A stretch of DNA of 31,578 nucleotides from JBAUHN01 sp049680295. Its GTDB lineage: Bacteria; Pseudomonadota; Alphaproteobacteria; Rhodobacterales; Rhodobacteraceae. Both the position numbers and the translations under genes were made by a program. Position 1 is the first letter of the stretch. Each line of letters begins with the position of its first letter. This document shows, one piece after another, positions 15,858-23,943 of this stretch. The DNA is taken from assembly GCA_049680295.1 (NCBI GenBank), contig JBAUHN010000490.1:1-31578 (forward strand). The letters run 5' to 3'. The notes under the pieces are model-generated. The model made no database searches and was not told where the DNA came from. It saw nothing but the letters and a program-made list of their open reading frames with translations.

Positions 15858-16903
15858 ATGACTTTTGGAGCGGCAAGCGCGTTCTGGTTACCGGCCATAC
15901 CGGTTTCAAGGGAAGCTGGCTGTCTCTTTGGCTGAACCAGTTGGGCGCCGATGTCGCGGGTATGGCGCTAACGCCCGACACAGATCCTGCACTGTTTGAC
16001 CAGTTGGGCGTAGAAGCTTTGGTTGATCACATGCTTGGCGACATTCGCGATGCGGGCCTGGTAGCCCGCCGTGTGGCCGAGGTTCAGCCTGACGTAGTGT
16101 TCCACCTCGCAGCACAACCGCTTGTCATAGAATCCTATGCAACCCCTTTGGAAACTTGGCAAACGAATGTCATGGGCTCGTGCCATGTTATACAGGCACT
16201 CCGCCAGTTGTCCCGTCGCTGTGCCGTAGTGATGGTGACGACCGACAAGGTTTACGATAACCTCGAAGACGGAAGGCCTTACAACGAGCAACATCCGCTG
16301 GGCGGTCACGACCCCTACAGTGCCAGCAAAGCGGCAATGGAGATCGCGGTGTCGAGCTGGCGGCTGTCTTTTCTGGGTGGGACTGATATCAGGATGGCTT
16401 CCGCGAGGGCCGGAAACGTGATCGGGGGTGGCGACTGGGCGGCTAACCGCATTGTGCCTGACATTGTCAGAGCATTGTCGCGCGGGAAGCCGATTGAGGT
16501 GCGCAACCCTAATGCGGTGCGTCCATGGCAGCACGTTCTGGAGCCGTTGGCCGGATACCTTGCCTTGGCGGAACGGCTTTGGACGTCGGATGATCCGGTC
16601 TATCAATCTGGCTTTAATTTTGGACCCGATCCGCAAGACGCGCGACCAGTACGCGATGTGGTGACCGAAGCGTTACGCCATTGGCCGGGGCGCTGGAACG
16701 ATGTGTCGCAGAAAGATGCTGCGCATGAAGCAGGGCTTCTCAGCCTTGATCCCGCCAAAAGCGAAGCCCTATTAAGGGTCAAACCTCGTTGGTCGTTCGT
16801 GCAGACGATCGAGAAAACCATTAACTGGTATCGCTCGGTCGGCGACGGGTATTCGGCGGCGGATGTCACCGGGGCGCAGCTTTCCGACTTTGGTGGCCCA
16901 TGA
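15854..16903 (+). CDS. rfbG: CDP-glucose 4,6-dehydratase
   Basis: Extended short-chain dehydrogenase of 349 residues that turns CDP-glucose into CDP-4-keto-6-deoxyglucose with tightly bound NAD. The Rossmann motif TGHTGFKGSW (13-22) with FKGSWL is characteristic of RfbG. The later marks are LAAQPLV, the TTDKVYDN segment, the catalytic YSASK, the RAGNVIGGGDWAANRIVPD block and RPWQHVLEPL, all typical of CDP-glucose dehydratases. Start ATG overlaps the rfbF stop (ATGA). With rfbF it supplies the common CDP-deoxysugar precursor used by the following genes. Confidence 0.95.
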   Translation: MNDFWSGKRVLVTGHTGFKGSWLSLWLNQLGADVAGMALTPDTDPALFDQLGVEALVDHMLGDIRDAGLVARRVAEVQPDVVFHLAAQPLVIESYATPLETWQTNVMGSCHVIQALRQLSRRCAVVMVTTDKVYDNLEDGRPYNEQHPLGGHDPYSASKAAMEIAVSSWRLSFLGGTDIRMASARAGNVIGGGDWAANRIVPDIVRALSRGKPIEVRNPNAVRPWQHVLEPLAGYLALAERLWTSDDPVYQSGFNFGPDPQDARPVRDVVTEALRHWPGRWNDVSQKDAAHEAGLLSLDPAKSEALLRVKPRWSFVQTIEKTINWYRSVGDGYSAADVTGAQLSDFGGP

Positions 16904-17442
16904 TCTTCAGACCACTTTCACTCGGTGGTGCGTTTGAAGTGCTGCTGGAGCCGCGTGGCGACGCGCGTGGATTTTTCTCGCGATTTTATTGCGACGAAGA
17001 GTTCGCCCGCCACGGTCTCAACACCGGTTGGGCGCAGATGAATCTTTCGTATACCCGTGGGGTTGGGGCCCTGCGTGGCCTGCATTTTCAGCGTGGAACC
17101 GCCGCCGAGGTCAAGCTGGTGCGCTGCCTTCGCGGGCGGGTCTACGACGTGATTGTCGATCTGCGTAAAGGGTCAGGCAGCTTTGGCCGGCATGTTGGGG
17201 TTGAGCTAGACGCAGAACGCCGAAATTCGATCTACATTCCAGAAGGCTTTGCGCATGGCTTTCAAGCGCTGGAGGATGACGTCGAACTGCAATATCTCCA
17301 TTCCCGACCGTACTCCCCGACACAAGAGGGCGGAGTTCACTTGATGGATAGCCACTTAGCAATCGCCTGGCCTTTGACTCCAGCTCAAATATCGGAGCGT
17401 GACAAAAATCTACCCGCTCTAGAGGAAGTATCACCCCTATGA
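16900..17442 (+). CDS. dTDP-4-dehydrorhamnose 3,5-epimerase family (RfbC-like) protein
   Basis: Cupin-fold epimerase of 180 residues. Family marks are LEPRGDARGFFSR near the N-terminus, NLSYTRGVGALRGLHFQ with the catalytic His, KLVRCLRGRVYDVIVDLRKGS, and IPEGFAHGFQALED. Because the operon makes a CDP- and not dTDP-sugar, the likely job is C3 and/or C5 epimerisation of CDP-4-keto-6-deoxyglucose before C-methylation or reduction; the true specificity cannot be read. ATGA overlap with rfbG and again with the next gene. Confidence 0.9.
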   Translation: MIFRPLSLGGAFEVLLEPRGDARGFFSRFYCDEEFARHGLNTGWAQMNLSYTRGVGALRGLHFQRGTAAEVKLVRCLRGRVYDVIVDLRKGSGSFGRHVGVELDAERRNSIYIPEGFAHGFQALEDDVELQYLHSRPYSPTQEGGVHLMDSHLAIAWPLTPAQISERDKNLPALEEVSPL

Positions 17443-18659
17443 CGCAACTGTGCCGCCATTGTGCTTCCCCTCTGAGCATCCGGTTTCTTGATCTCGGGTT
17501 CGCGCCGCCGTCCAATGCCTATCTGACCCCTGTGGATCTTCGGAAGCCCGAATTGACCTTTCCGCTGCGGCTGTTGGCATGTGGTGTGTGCCGTCTTGTG
17601 CAGACGGAAGATTTCGCATCGGCTGATGCGTTGTTTACAGATGATTACGCCTATTTTTCGTCCACTTCAAAAGGCTGGCTGGATCATGCAGCGCGCTATG
17701 CAGATATGGCAATCGAACGGTTTGGCCTTGGGTCGGGCAGCCACGTGATGGAGGTCGCATCAAATGACGGCTACCTGTTGAAGAACTTTGTGGCCAAGGG
17801 CATCCCTTGCGTTGGTGTGGAGCCCACGGAAAGCACAGCCGCCGCCGCACGGGCGCAAGACATACCCGTGGTGCAGGACTTCTTTGGCATGGAGCTTTCG
17901 GCCTCGCTGGAAAAGGCGGACCTGATTGCGGGTAACAATGTTTATGCCCATGTGCCTGATATTAATGATTTCACCGAAGCGCTAAAGGCGTCGCTGAAAC
18001 CGGATGGCGTCATCACGTTGGAATTTCCACACCTGATGCGTCTGGTAGAATTTCGTCAGTTCGATACCGTCTACCACGAACATTTTTCCTACCTTTCCTT
18101 GCTCGCTGTCGACCGCATATTTGCCGCCGCAGGACTGCGTATTTTCGATGTAGAGGAGTTGCCGACGCATGGCGGCAGCCTTCGCATTTTTGGCTGTCAT
18201 GACGGCGCTGAACATCCGCAAGACACCTCGGTCGCGGCGCTGATTGAGCAAGAGAGGGCGCGCGGAATGGAGCGCGACGACTTCTATCTGGCGTTCCAGT
18301 CGCAGGCGGACGACGTCAAAAACGACTTCCTCAGATTCTTGTTGCAGGCGAAAGCTGAAGGCAAATCTGTCTGCGGTTACGGCGCAGCAGCCAAAGGCAA
18401 CACGATAATGAACTATGCTGGTGTACGTCCCGATCTGATCCCATTTATCTGTGACGCAGCGCCAGCAAAAATCGGCAAGCTGATGCCCGGCAGCCATATC
18501 CCCATACTAGCACCATCTGCGCTGCGCGAAAACCGTCCCGATTACTTGGTCATCCTGCCGTGGAATATTGCCACGGAGGTGAAAGCCCAATGCAGCGACC
18601 TTGCTGCCCTTGGCACGCGATTTGTCACTGCGGTGCCAACGCTTGAGGTGTCGGAGTGA
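17439..18659 (+). CDS. Sugar C-methyltransferase (TylCIII/KijD1-type, three-domain)
   Basis: SAM-dependent enzyme of 406 residues with the full architecture of NDP-4-keto-sugar 3-C-methyltransferases. The parts are an N-terminal zinc-binding module with Cys5/Cys8 and Cys48/Cys51, a class I SAM domain with VMEVASNDGYLL (103-114) and GNNVYAHVPD, the active-site YHEHFSYLS (212-220), and a C-terminal domain beginning near GYGAAAKGNT. All four zinc cysteines and the YHEH motif are present, so it should be active. Together with rfbF/rfbG and the epimerase it predicts a 3-C-methyl-branched 6-deoxyhexose carried on CDP. Start overlaps the previous stop by 4 bases. Confidence 0.9.
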   Translation: MTQLCRHCASPLSIRFLDLGFAPPSNAYLTPVDLRKPELTFPLRLLACGVCRLVQTEDFASADALFTDDYAYFSSTSKGWLDHAARYADMAIERFGLGSGSHVMEVASNDGYLLKNFVAKGIPCVGVEPTESTAAAARAQDIPVVQDFFGMELSASLEKADLIAGNNVYAHVPDINDFTEALKASLKPDGVITLEFPHLMRLVEFRQFDTVYHEHFSYLSLLAVDRIFAAAGLRIFDVEELPTHGGSLRIFGCHDGAEHPQDTSVAALIEQERARGMERDDFYLAFQSQADDVKNDFLRFLLQAKAEGKSVCGYGAAAKGNTIMNYAGVRPDLIPFICDAAPAKIGKLMPGSHIPILAPSALRENRPDYLVILPWNIATEVKAQCSDLAALGTRFVTAVPTLEVSE

Positions 18660-19489
18660 GCCGCATTCTGATCACAGGCGCTACAGGTTTTGTTGGTCTG
18701 CCCGTAGCGCAAAAGCTCGTTGTCGCCGGACATGATTTGACCTGTGTTATTCGCCCTTGCACCGAAGAAAAACTGGAAGGCTTGAACTCTCAAGTCATTC
18801 TTTGCGACGATGTATTCGCGCAGTCTTCCGACTGGTGGGCCGATGCGCTGACAGATATTGACACCGTTGTGCATCTTGCCTGGTACGCGGAGCCGGGAAA
18901 ATATCTGACCTCGGAGCGAAATCTGGATTGCCTGGCTGGAACACTCTCGATGGCAAAAGGCTCGGCGGCGGCGGGATTGCGTCGCTTCGTAGGTGTCGGA
19001 ACCTGTTTTGAATACGACCTGACTAAGGGCGAATTATCAGTCGACACCCCGCTCGCCCCGGACACGCCCTATGCGGCTGCCAAAGTTGCTGCCTTCACCA
19101 TGTTGAAATCATGGTTCGCCATATCTGAAACTGAGTTCCTTTGGGCGCGTCTGTTCTATCTCTACGGTGCGCGCGAAGACTATCGCCGCCTTATTCCATT
19201 CCTACACAATCAGATGCGCACTGGTCAGGCGGCGGAACTAACCAGCGGAACGGCCGTGCGCGATTATTCGGATGTCGATGCGGCCGCAGACTTGTTGGTG
19301 AAAGACATCACTGGTGCCCACGTTGGCCCGACAAACATATGCAGCGGCAAGGGAGTCACCATTCGTGCGCTTGCAGAAGAAATAGCCGATCAATATGGTC
19401 GCCGCGACCTTCTCAAGTTTGGCGCTCGTCCAGACAACCTGACGGATCCGCCGGTTGTGATCGGCCGAAGAACGGAGAGCCCGACGTGA
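18656..19489 (+). CDS. NAD-dependent epimerase/dehydratase, probable sugar 4-ketoreductase
   Basis: Short-chain dehydrogenase of 277 residues starting with GTG in a GTGA overlap with the upstream stop. It has the nucleotide-binding ITGATGFVGLPVAQKL (4-19), HLAWYAEPGKY (the WYxxPG region), the FVGVGTCFEY strand, and the YAAAK catalytic tetrad segment near residue 141. The C-terminal part is ordinary for the family. By position it should reduce the 4-keto group of the C-methylated CDP-sugar, as CDP-abequose or related synthases do, but it could instead be an epimerase. The product sugar's stereochemistry is therefore open. Confidence 0.88.
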   Translation: MSRILITGATGFVGLPVAQKLVVAGHDLTCVIRPCTEEKLEGLNSQVILCDDVFAQSSDWWADALTDIDTVVHLAWYAEPGKYLTSERNLDCLAGTLSMAKGSAAAGLRRFVGVGTCFEYDLTKGELSVDTPLAPDTPYAAAKVAAFTMLKSWFAISETEFLWARLFYLYGAREDYRRLIPFLHNQMRTGQAAELTSGTAVRDYSDVDAAADLLVKDITGAHVGPTNICSGKGVTIRALAEEIADQYGRRDLLKFGARPDNLTDPPVVIGRRTESPT

Positions 19490-20553
19490 CACAGTCCCCC
19501 GCAAACCGCCTGTTATATTCACAAGATGATTTTCCGGTCTTTCAAAACCGGATGTATAACAGCGCAGAGGAAGCGCGGAATTGTCCAAGAGGCAACATTC
19601 GTATCGTCGAAGACCTGACTTCTGGTCTGGTACGCAACGATGCCTTTGATCCGGGCCTGGTCGACTACGATGCTGCCTATCAGAACGAACAGGCCAACAG
19701 CGCGCCGTTTCGCCAGCATCTGAACTGGGTCGCTGATCTGATTTCCGACAAGATAGGGCTTGATGATCTGGTTGAAGTCGGGTGTGGCAAGGGGACATTC
19801 CTCGAAATGCTCGCCGAACGTGGCGCATTGATCACTGGATTTGACCCCACCTATGAGGGCGACAGCCCCCATATCCAGAAGCATTACTTTGGTCCTGATC
19901 TTGGTTTTTCGGCAACTGGGCTCGTGCTCCGCCACGTGCTGGAACATATTCCGGACCCTTATGCGTTTCTGTGCCAGTTGCGTGATGCAAATGGCGGCGG
20001 CGGCCTGATCTATGTTGAGGTGCCGTGCTTTGATTGGATATGCGAGGGACGATCCTGGTTTGATATCTTTTATGAACATGTCAACTATTTCCGGCTGTCT
20101 GACTTTCGCAAGATGTTTGGCAAAGTGGCTGCTATGGGCCGGTGTTTCGGCGGACAATACCTTTATGTCATCGGTGATCTGTCCAGTTTGCGTGCGCCGG
20201 CATATGATCCGAATAATCCGGTGATTTTCCCTGACAATTTTATTGCTTCCTTGCAGGTTCGTGCTGCGATGCCATCACATTCGGATATTGTCTGGGGTGG
20301 GGCCTCAAAAGGGGTGATCTATGCCCTGCTGCGGGAACGTGCAGGCGCACCGGTAAAAGCTGTGATAGACATTAATCCGAGTAAGCAGGGCCGTTTCCTG
20401 GCGGCAACCGGACTACGCGTTAGCGCGCCCGATGAGGTTCTGCCAAATCTGCCCCGGTCCACAACGATCCTTGTGATGAACCCGAATTACTGCGAGGAGA
20501 TCCGGAAGATTTCAAACGACGCATTCAAATATGTTGAGGTGGGAAATGACTGA
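19486..20553 (+). CDS. Class I SAM-dependent methyltransferase with C-methyltransferase-like C-terminal domain
   Basis: 355-residue protein starting at GTG 19486, overlapping the previous stop (GTGA); the frame is open further upstream but only as a shadow of the preceding gene. The SAM motif is VEVGCGKGTF (96-105), then VLRHVLEHIPDPYAF. FYEHVNYF (195-202) recalls the YHEH active-site motif of the sugar C-methyltransferase two genes before, and the C-terminal WGGASKGVIYALL resembles the same partner domain. The N-terminal zinc module is replaced by an unrelated about 90-residue region. It may methylate a second position of the sugar; specificity is unknown. Confidence 0.82.
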   Translation: MTQSPANRLLYSQDDFPVFQNRMYNSAEEARNCPRGNIRIVEDLTSGLVRNDAFDPGLVDYDAAYQNEQANSAPFRQHLNWVADLISDKIGLDDLVEVGCGKGTFLEMLAERGALITGFDPTYEGDSPHIQKHYFGPDLGFSATGLVLRHVLEHIPDPYAFLCQLRDANGGGGLIYVEVPCFDWICEGRSWFDIFYEHVNYFRLSDFRKMFGKVAAMGRCFGGQYLYVIGDLSSLRAPAYDPNNPVIFPDNFIASLQVRAAMPSHSDIVWGGASKGVIYALLRERAGAPVKAVIDINPSKQGRFLAATGLRVSAPDEVLPNLPRSTTILVMNPNYCEEIRKISNDAFKYVEVGND

Positions 20554-21316
20554 ATTTAAGCAAGAGATGGCAGGCCGCATCTCGGACATTATGGACAACA
20601 AGCCGCTGAACGACATGGCGATGGCATTTCTACAAGCCTCGACCCAGCCGAAATACTCATACAACTTTCATTGGCAGGACCGCCCGATCATCCAGTACCC
20701 GCAGGATATTGTCGCGATGCAGGAACTGATCTGGAGCATCAAACCCGATCTGGTCATTGAAACCGGTATCGCACATGGCGGTTCGTTGATTTTCAGCGCG
20801 TCGATGATGGCGCTACTAGACATGTGTGACGCAATCGAGGCTGGCACTGTGATGGACCCGTCCAAATCGTCCCGCAAGGTCTTGGGTATCGACATCGACA
20901 TCCGCGAACACAACCGCACCGCCATTCAGGACCACCCGATGGCCACGCGTATCGAGATGATTGAAGGGTCCAGTATTGACGCGGATATCTTCGCCAAGGT
21001 GCAGAAGGCAGCAGAAGGATACAAGCGCGTGCTTGTCTGTCTGGATTCAAACCACACCCACGATCATGTCCGAAGCGAATTGGAACTATATGCGCCGCTC
21101 ACATCGGTCGGAAGCTATTGCGTCGTCTTCGACACTCTGATCGAGGATATGCCCGAAGACGAATATCCTGATCGCTCCTGGGGACCGGGCAACAACCCCA
21201 AGACTGCGGTTTGGGACTATCTCAAGTCCCACTCAGAGTTCGAGATTGACAAGAGTATCCCGGCAAAATTGCTGATCACGGTGGCGCACGATGGTTTTCT
21301 CAAACGGCTCCGGTGA
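20546..21316 (+). CDS. CmcI/cephalosporin-hydroxylase family methyltransferase
   Basis: 256-residue protein of the family named after CmcI; despite the 'hydroxylase' label these are class I SAM-dependent methyltransferases. Visible are NFHWQDRPIIQYPQD, the SAM-binding VIETGIAHGGSLI, GIDIDIREHNR, IEGSSIDADIF and CLDSNHTHDHV, and the end GPGNNPKTAVWDYL, all typical. ATG 20546 follows GAGGTGGG and overlaps the previous gene by 8 bases. In polysaccharide loci such proteins are usually taken as sugar O-methyltransferases; that is inference here. The stop (21314-21316) directly abuts the stop of the opposing glycosyltransferase. Confidence 0.85.
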   Translation: MTEFKQEMAGRISDIMDNKPLNDMAMAFLQASTQPKYSYNFHWQDRPIIQYPQDIVAMQELIWSIKPDLVIETGIAHGGSLIFSASMMALLDMCDAIEAGTVMDPSKSSRKVLGIDIDIREHNRTAIQDHPMATRIEMIEGSSIDADIFAKVQKAAEGYKRVLVCLDSNHTHDHVRSELELYAPLTSVGSYCVVFDTLIEDMPEDEYPDRSWGPGNNPKTAVWDYLKSHSEFEIDKSIPAKLLITVAHDGFLKRLR

Positions 21317-22579
21317 TCAAAGCTGGCGCTGAAAACCCTTAGACCGACGCTTGGCCGCCTTCCAGGCCGAGCGAGGACTCATGTCGCCTGACAGAACCGC
21401 ACCAAAGTCCTGCCCGAGGATCGCATCCATCGTATGGGCCGCTGTAAGAATGGTGTTTTCGGTCCCCTCGGTTGCGGAAACCCTAAAACTATTTAGTTGC
21501 CCCTGCACTCGGACAAAGCGCTCTTTCAGGCTTCGTTTGGCCTGAGCTGGGCCCTGCAGAGCAGCGTCTAGGGCGGACTGCGTGCCCGTCTCTGCCGCAT
21601 GCTCCCCGAGAATGCCACGCATTTTTTCTGCCAGCGCAGGGTTCTTCCGGGTTGATCCCAGAACATACTTATACCAGTTGTAGTAGTCAGGCTGAAATGC
21701 CTCAAGCGCATGGTTGCGCCGCAACGTCTCAAGCGTCGAGAAGAACGCCAATGCTACCGACCCGGCATGGGGAAACACATCGCTCCTCGGGTCGGTAAGG
21801 TTCTCTTTTGCAAAAACTTTGCTGCTGTCGGTGCCAGAACGATTGTTCTGTTCGGCCCCGTGGCCACCGCCGGTGCTTGCCGGGCTGTATCCGTTGATCG
21901 AGAACGGGTGGTCAACTCCGATCAAGTTGCCGTCTTTCAAGATGGATCGATAGGTAAGGTTCACGTCAGGGATAGCACTGTCGAAAACCGTTTTCCCATC
22001 CATCGAGGTCTTCAGCATGTAAGTTCGCGAAAGACAGCCATGATAGATATCGGGAACCGGGCGCAAGTTGGAGACCTCTGCCGCCATGAGTTTCTGTAGG
22101 CTTTCCGCGCCCTGAAAAGCCACCGGAGCGCCAAAGCAATTGCCGCGGTAGAACCTGACACCGCCGGTCTTCTTGCCATACCCGTGGATGGGCCAGCCAT
22201 AGGTTGCCTTGATCCAACTCAGACCATCAGGTCTATTAGCCTCCAACAGCTGCCGTAAGTAAGGGAACTGTTTTGGCAGTATCCCGTCGTCATCGCCAAA
22301 GAAGATCAGATAATCACCTGTCGATGCTTTGAAGGCCGTTTCAAAGTTCTGCCGCATCGACAGTCGCGCTCCCGTATTCACGTAGACCAGTCGGCTGTCA
22401 TCGAACTCTTGCAGGAGTTCCTTGGTTCCGTCCGAGCTGGCATTGTCACTTACAATGATTTCAATGTTGTCATCGTCGATCTCAAGAGCAGTCTGAACAG
22501 AATGCCGCAAATACCGGCTTCGTTCTCGGGTCGGAATGACAATGCTGATTTTCAATTTGAAGAGTTCCTTCTGCATCAT
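21317..22579 (-). CDS. Glycosyltransferase family 2 protein
   Basis: GT-A-fold glycosyltransferase, 420 residues from the ATG at 22579. Markers are ISIVIPTRERSRYL at the N-terminus, VSDNASSDGT (the nucleotide-sugar site) and the metal-binding FFGDDDGILP near residue 100. A TTG at 22555, preceded by AAGGA, would start it at the family position (xKISIVIPT) and is a good alternative start. The C-terminal 150 residues are a less typical helical tail. It runs against the sugar operon with no spacer between stops. It probably transfers the modified sugar or builds the glycan to which it is attached. Confidence 0.88.
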   Translation of the reverse strand: MMQKELFKLKISIVIPTRERSRYLRHSVQTALEIDDDNIEIIVSDNASSDGTKELLQEFDDSRLVYVNTGARLSMRQNFETAFKASTGDYLIFFGDDDGILPKQFPYLRQLLEANRPDGLSWIKATYGWPIHGYGKKTGGVRFYRGNCFGAPVAFQGAESLQKLMAAEVSNLRPVPDIYHGCLSRTYMLKTSMDGKTVFDSAIPDVNLTYRSILKDGNLIGVDHPFSINGYSPASTGGGHGAEQNNRSGTDSSKVFAKENLTDPRSDVFPHAGSVALAFFSTLETLRRNHALEAFQPDYYNWYKYVLGSTRKNPALAEKMRGILGEHAAETGTQSALDAALQGPAQAKRSLKERFVRVQGQLNSFRVSATEGTENTILTAAHTMDAILGQDFGAVLSGDMSPRSAWKAAKRRSKGFQRQL

Positions 22580-22603
22580 CTAATGTGGGGAAAGTATTTG
22601 ATT

Positions 22604-22765
22604 TTAACCAGATTTATCTGAGCCGAAGTGACTCCGGCCTCCCAGCTCCATACGCATTCCAAGAAGTGCGATTCTCAAAGCTACGATGATTATATAATGG
22701 AAGGCAGCAGTCCAGCCAACACAGAACCATTTAAGATCTTCGTATTTCTTCGCTGCTTCAGTCAT
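22604..22765 (-). CDS. Possible small membrane protein (53 aa)
   Basis: A short minus-strand frame 24 bases upstream of the glycosyltransferase. The translation starts MTEAAKKYEDLKW, then has one strong hydrophobic stretch (about residues 14-37, including AAFHYIIIVALRIALLG), then a polar tail ending KSG. It has a good membrane-segment profile but no clear Shine-Dalgarno and no family I recognise. It could be a real small protein, or a remnant of a larger glycan-locus membrane protein. Confidence 0.35.
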   Translation of the reverse strand: MTEAAKKYEDLKWFCVGWTAAFHYIIIVALRIALLGMRMELGGRSHFGSDKSG

Positions 22766-22836
22766 GATCAGTGTGCCAGTGGCCAGATCAAAAACCGATC
22801 ACCATAGGAGTTGGGTAAGCGTCCTGTCTGACCGCC

Positions 22837-23031
22837 CTAAGACGCGGTTTTCCAAGGCAGTAGATCGTCGACGCGGTTGTTTTTGTAGTCTGGAATGCGG
22901 GCGAGAGTGTCAACCAGCCATGCCTGTGGGTCGATACCGTTCAGTTTGGCGGTTTCGATCAAGGTGTAGGCGATAGCGTCTTGAAGAGTGATGTTGTTGA
23001 CAGTTTTTTTTGAACTGCTGCCTTTGACCAA
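22837..23031 (-). pseudogene. IS66-family transposase, C-terminal remnant
   Basis: The last about 45 residues (AYTLIETAKLNGIDPQAWL, then LARIPDYKNNRVDDLLPW) match the C-terminal IS66_C segment of IS66 transposases, which normally ends in D-E-L-L-P-W. The catalytic DDE core is absent; upstream of about 23000 the reading (VKGSSSKK) is unrelated, next to a run of eight T's. It is a short, dead fragment near the distal end of the island. Confidence 0.8.
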
Positions 23032-23332
23032 AGCGTTTGATCTGCAGTTCCGATAATTTTCGCGACGGTCTGCCTACGAGGATCTTATCACAATACTCCA
23101 GACCAGCTTCCAGAATATGCGGATGCTCAAAGTTAAGCCTTAACTCCTCAGTACGCGCCCAGAATTCGGCCTCGCTCCTACTGTGAAAACTCTGTGAAGG
23201 TGCAGGTCCGCCCGCCAACCTGATTTGTACATTTCAATTACCGGATTTCATTCGCCTTATGGTCGCTATTTGATCTCACCGTTCACGCCGCTCTCAGGGT
23301 GTAATACTTCAATTTCAATAGCTTAGCTCTTC
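23032..23332. other. Gene-poor distal end of the island
   Basis: No supported gene. A minus-strand frame of about 60 codons (around 23040-23218, reading SRSEAEFWARTEELRLNF in part) looks protein-like but matches nothing I know and could be a fragment. The rest is AT-rich non-coding DNA up to the distal repeat. Confidence 0.4.
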
Positions 23333-23375
23333 GCCAAGGTTAGGGTCGGGCGTTCGAATCGCCTCGCCCGCTCCA
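23333..23375 (+). repeat. att-like direct repeat, copy 2 (tRNA-Gly 3' half)
   Basis: Exact 43-base copy of 14125-14167, with anticodon-loop, T-arm, acceptor and CCA but no D-arm or 5' acceptor strand, so it is not a functional tRNA. It marks the distal boundary of the island. Confidence 0.9.
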
Positions 23376-23750
23376 TTGGGTCTTCTCATAGGAAATCATC
23401 ACGAGACTAAGTGATTGATTTTCTGAGGAGTTCCTCAGCCTCCTGGTTTCACTCCCCCTTTGGAAATCAGCATACCCAGACGATATATGCGACAGACACT
23501 GTCTTTTCCACGAAATGGTGCGAACAGGAAATCCTTCAGGTCAAACGAAATGCGATCCTCCTTGTTTCCAGATGTTTAGAACAAATATCCTTCGTTACGG
23601 CAGGATTTCACCCCCAAGCTCACGGTCTGGACGGCCCTTAAACCCATGGTGTCCGGCGCCTGACCATTATCGCCAAATCATTCGGTAAAATCTTCAACCA
23701 GGCTCTTGCAGTCTGGGTCTACTCAGCATAAACGACACGAACCGAATTGG
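23376..23750. other. 375-bp intergenic region, no gene seen
   Basis: Presumably the chromosomal DNA that once followed tRNA-Gly directly. The one 76-codon frame on the plus strand (23411-23641) has no start signal and no family features. The last 50 bases should hold the tRNA-Met promoter; TTGCAG at 23706-23711 is a possible -35. Confidence 0.45.
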
Positions 23751-23827
<77 letters not shown>

Positions 23828-23839
23828 ACTCGAATGTCA

Positions 23840-23862
23840 AAGCACCCTGCGGGGTGCTTTTG
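23840..23862 (+). terminator. Intrinsic terminator of tRNA-fMet
   Basis: AAGCACCC (23840-23847) pairs perfectly with GGGTGCTT (23852-23859) across loop TGCG, followed by TT and a T-rich stretch, 13 bases after the tRNA. Confidence 0.8.
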
Positions 23863-23943
23863 CATTTCCGGGCCCTATACAGGACTACAAGGAATACGCG
23901 GGTCCGAGGCGGTTTACGGTTCCGCATACAGTTTGGGAAAATC

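Larger units (their letters stand above)
14168..23375. mobile_element. tRNA-Gly-inserted genomic island carrying a sugar/glycan cluster
   Basis: A 9.2-kb block lies between the intact tRNA-Gly and an exact 43-bp copy of its 3' half. It holds a truncated IS110 transposase, a deoxysugar operon, a glycosyltransferase and an IS66 remnant. No integrase or recombinase is present inside, so the element is probably a fixed or decayed island, or one moved by an integrase supplied elsewhere. The genes on either side are housekeeping in character. Confidence 0.8.

Noticed and set aside
18656..19489. Internal frame at 19141 extending the 19486 methyltransferase upstream
   Set aside because: The extension only re-reads the epimerase gene; the GTGA overlap at 19486 fits the operon's pattern.
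23411..23641. 76-codon plus-strand frame after the island
   Set aside because: No ribosome-binding site, no domain, unusual composition.
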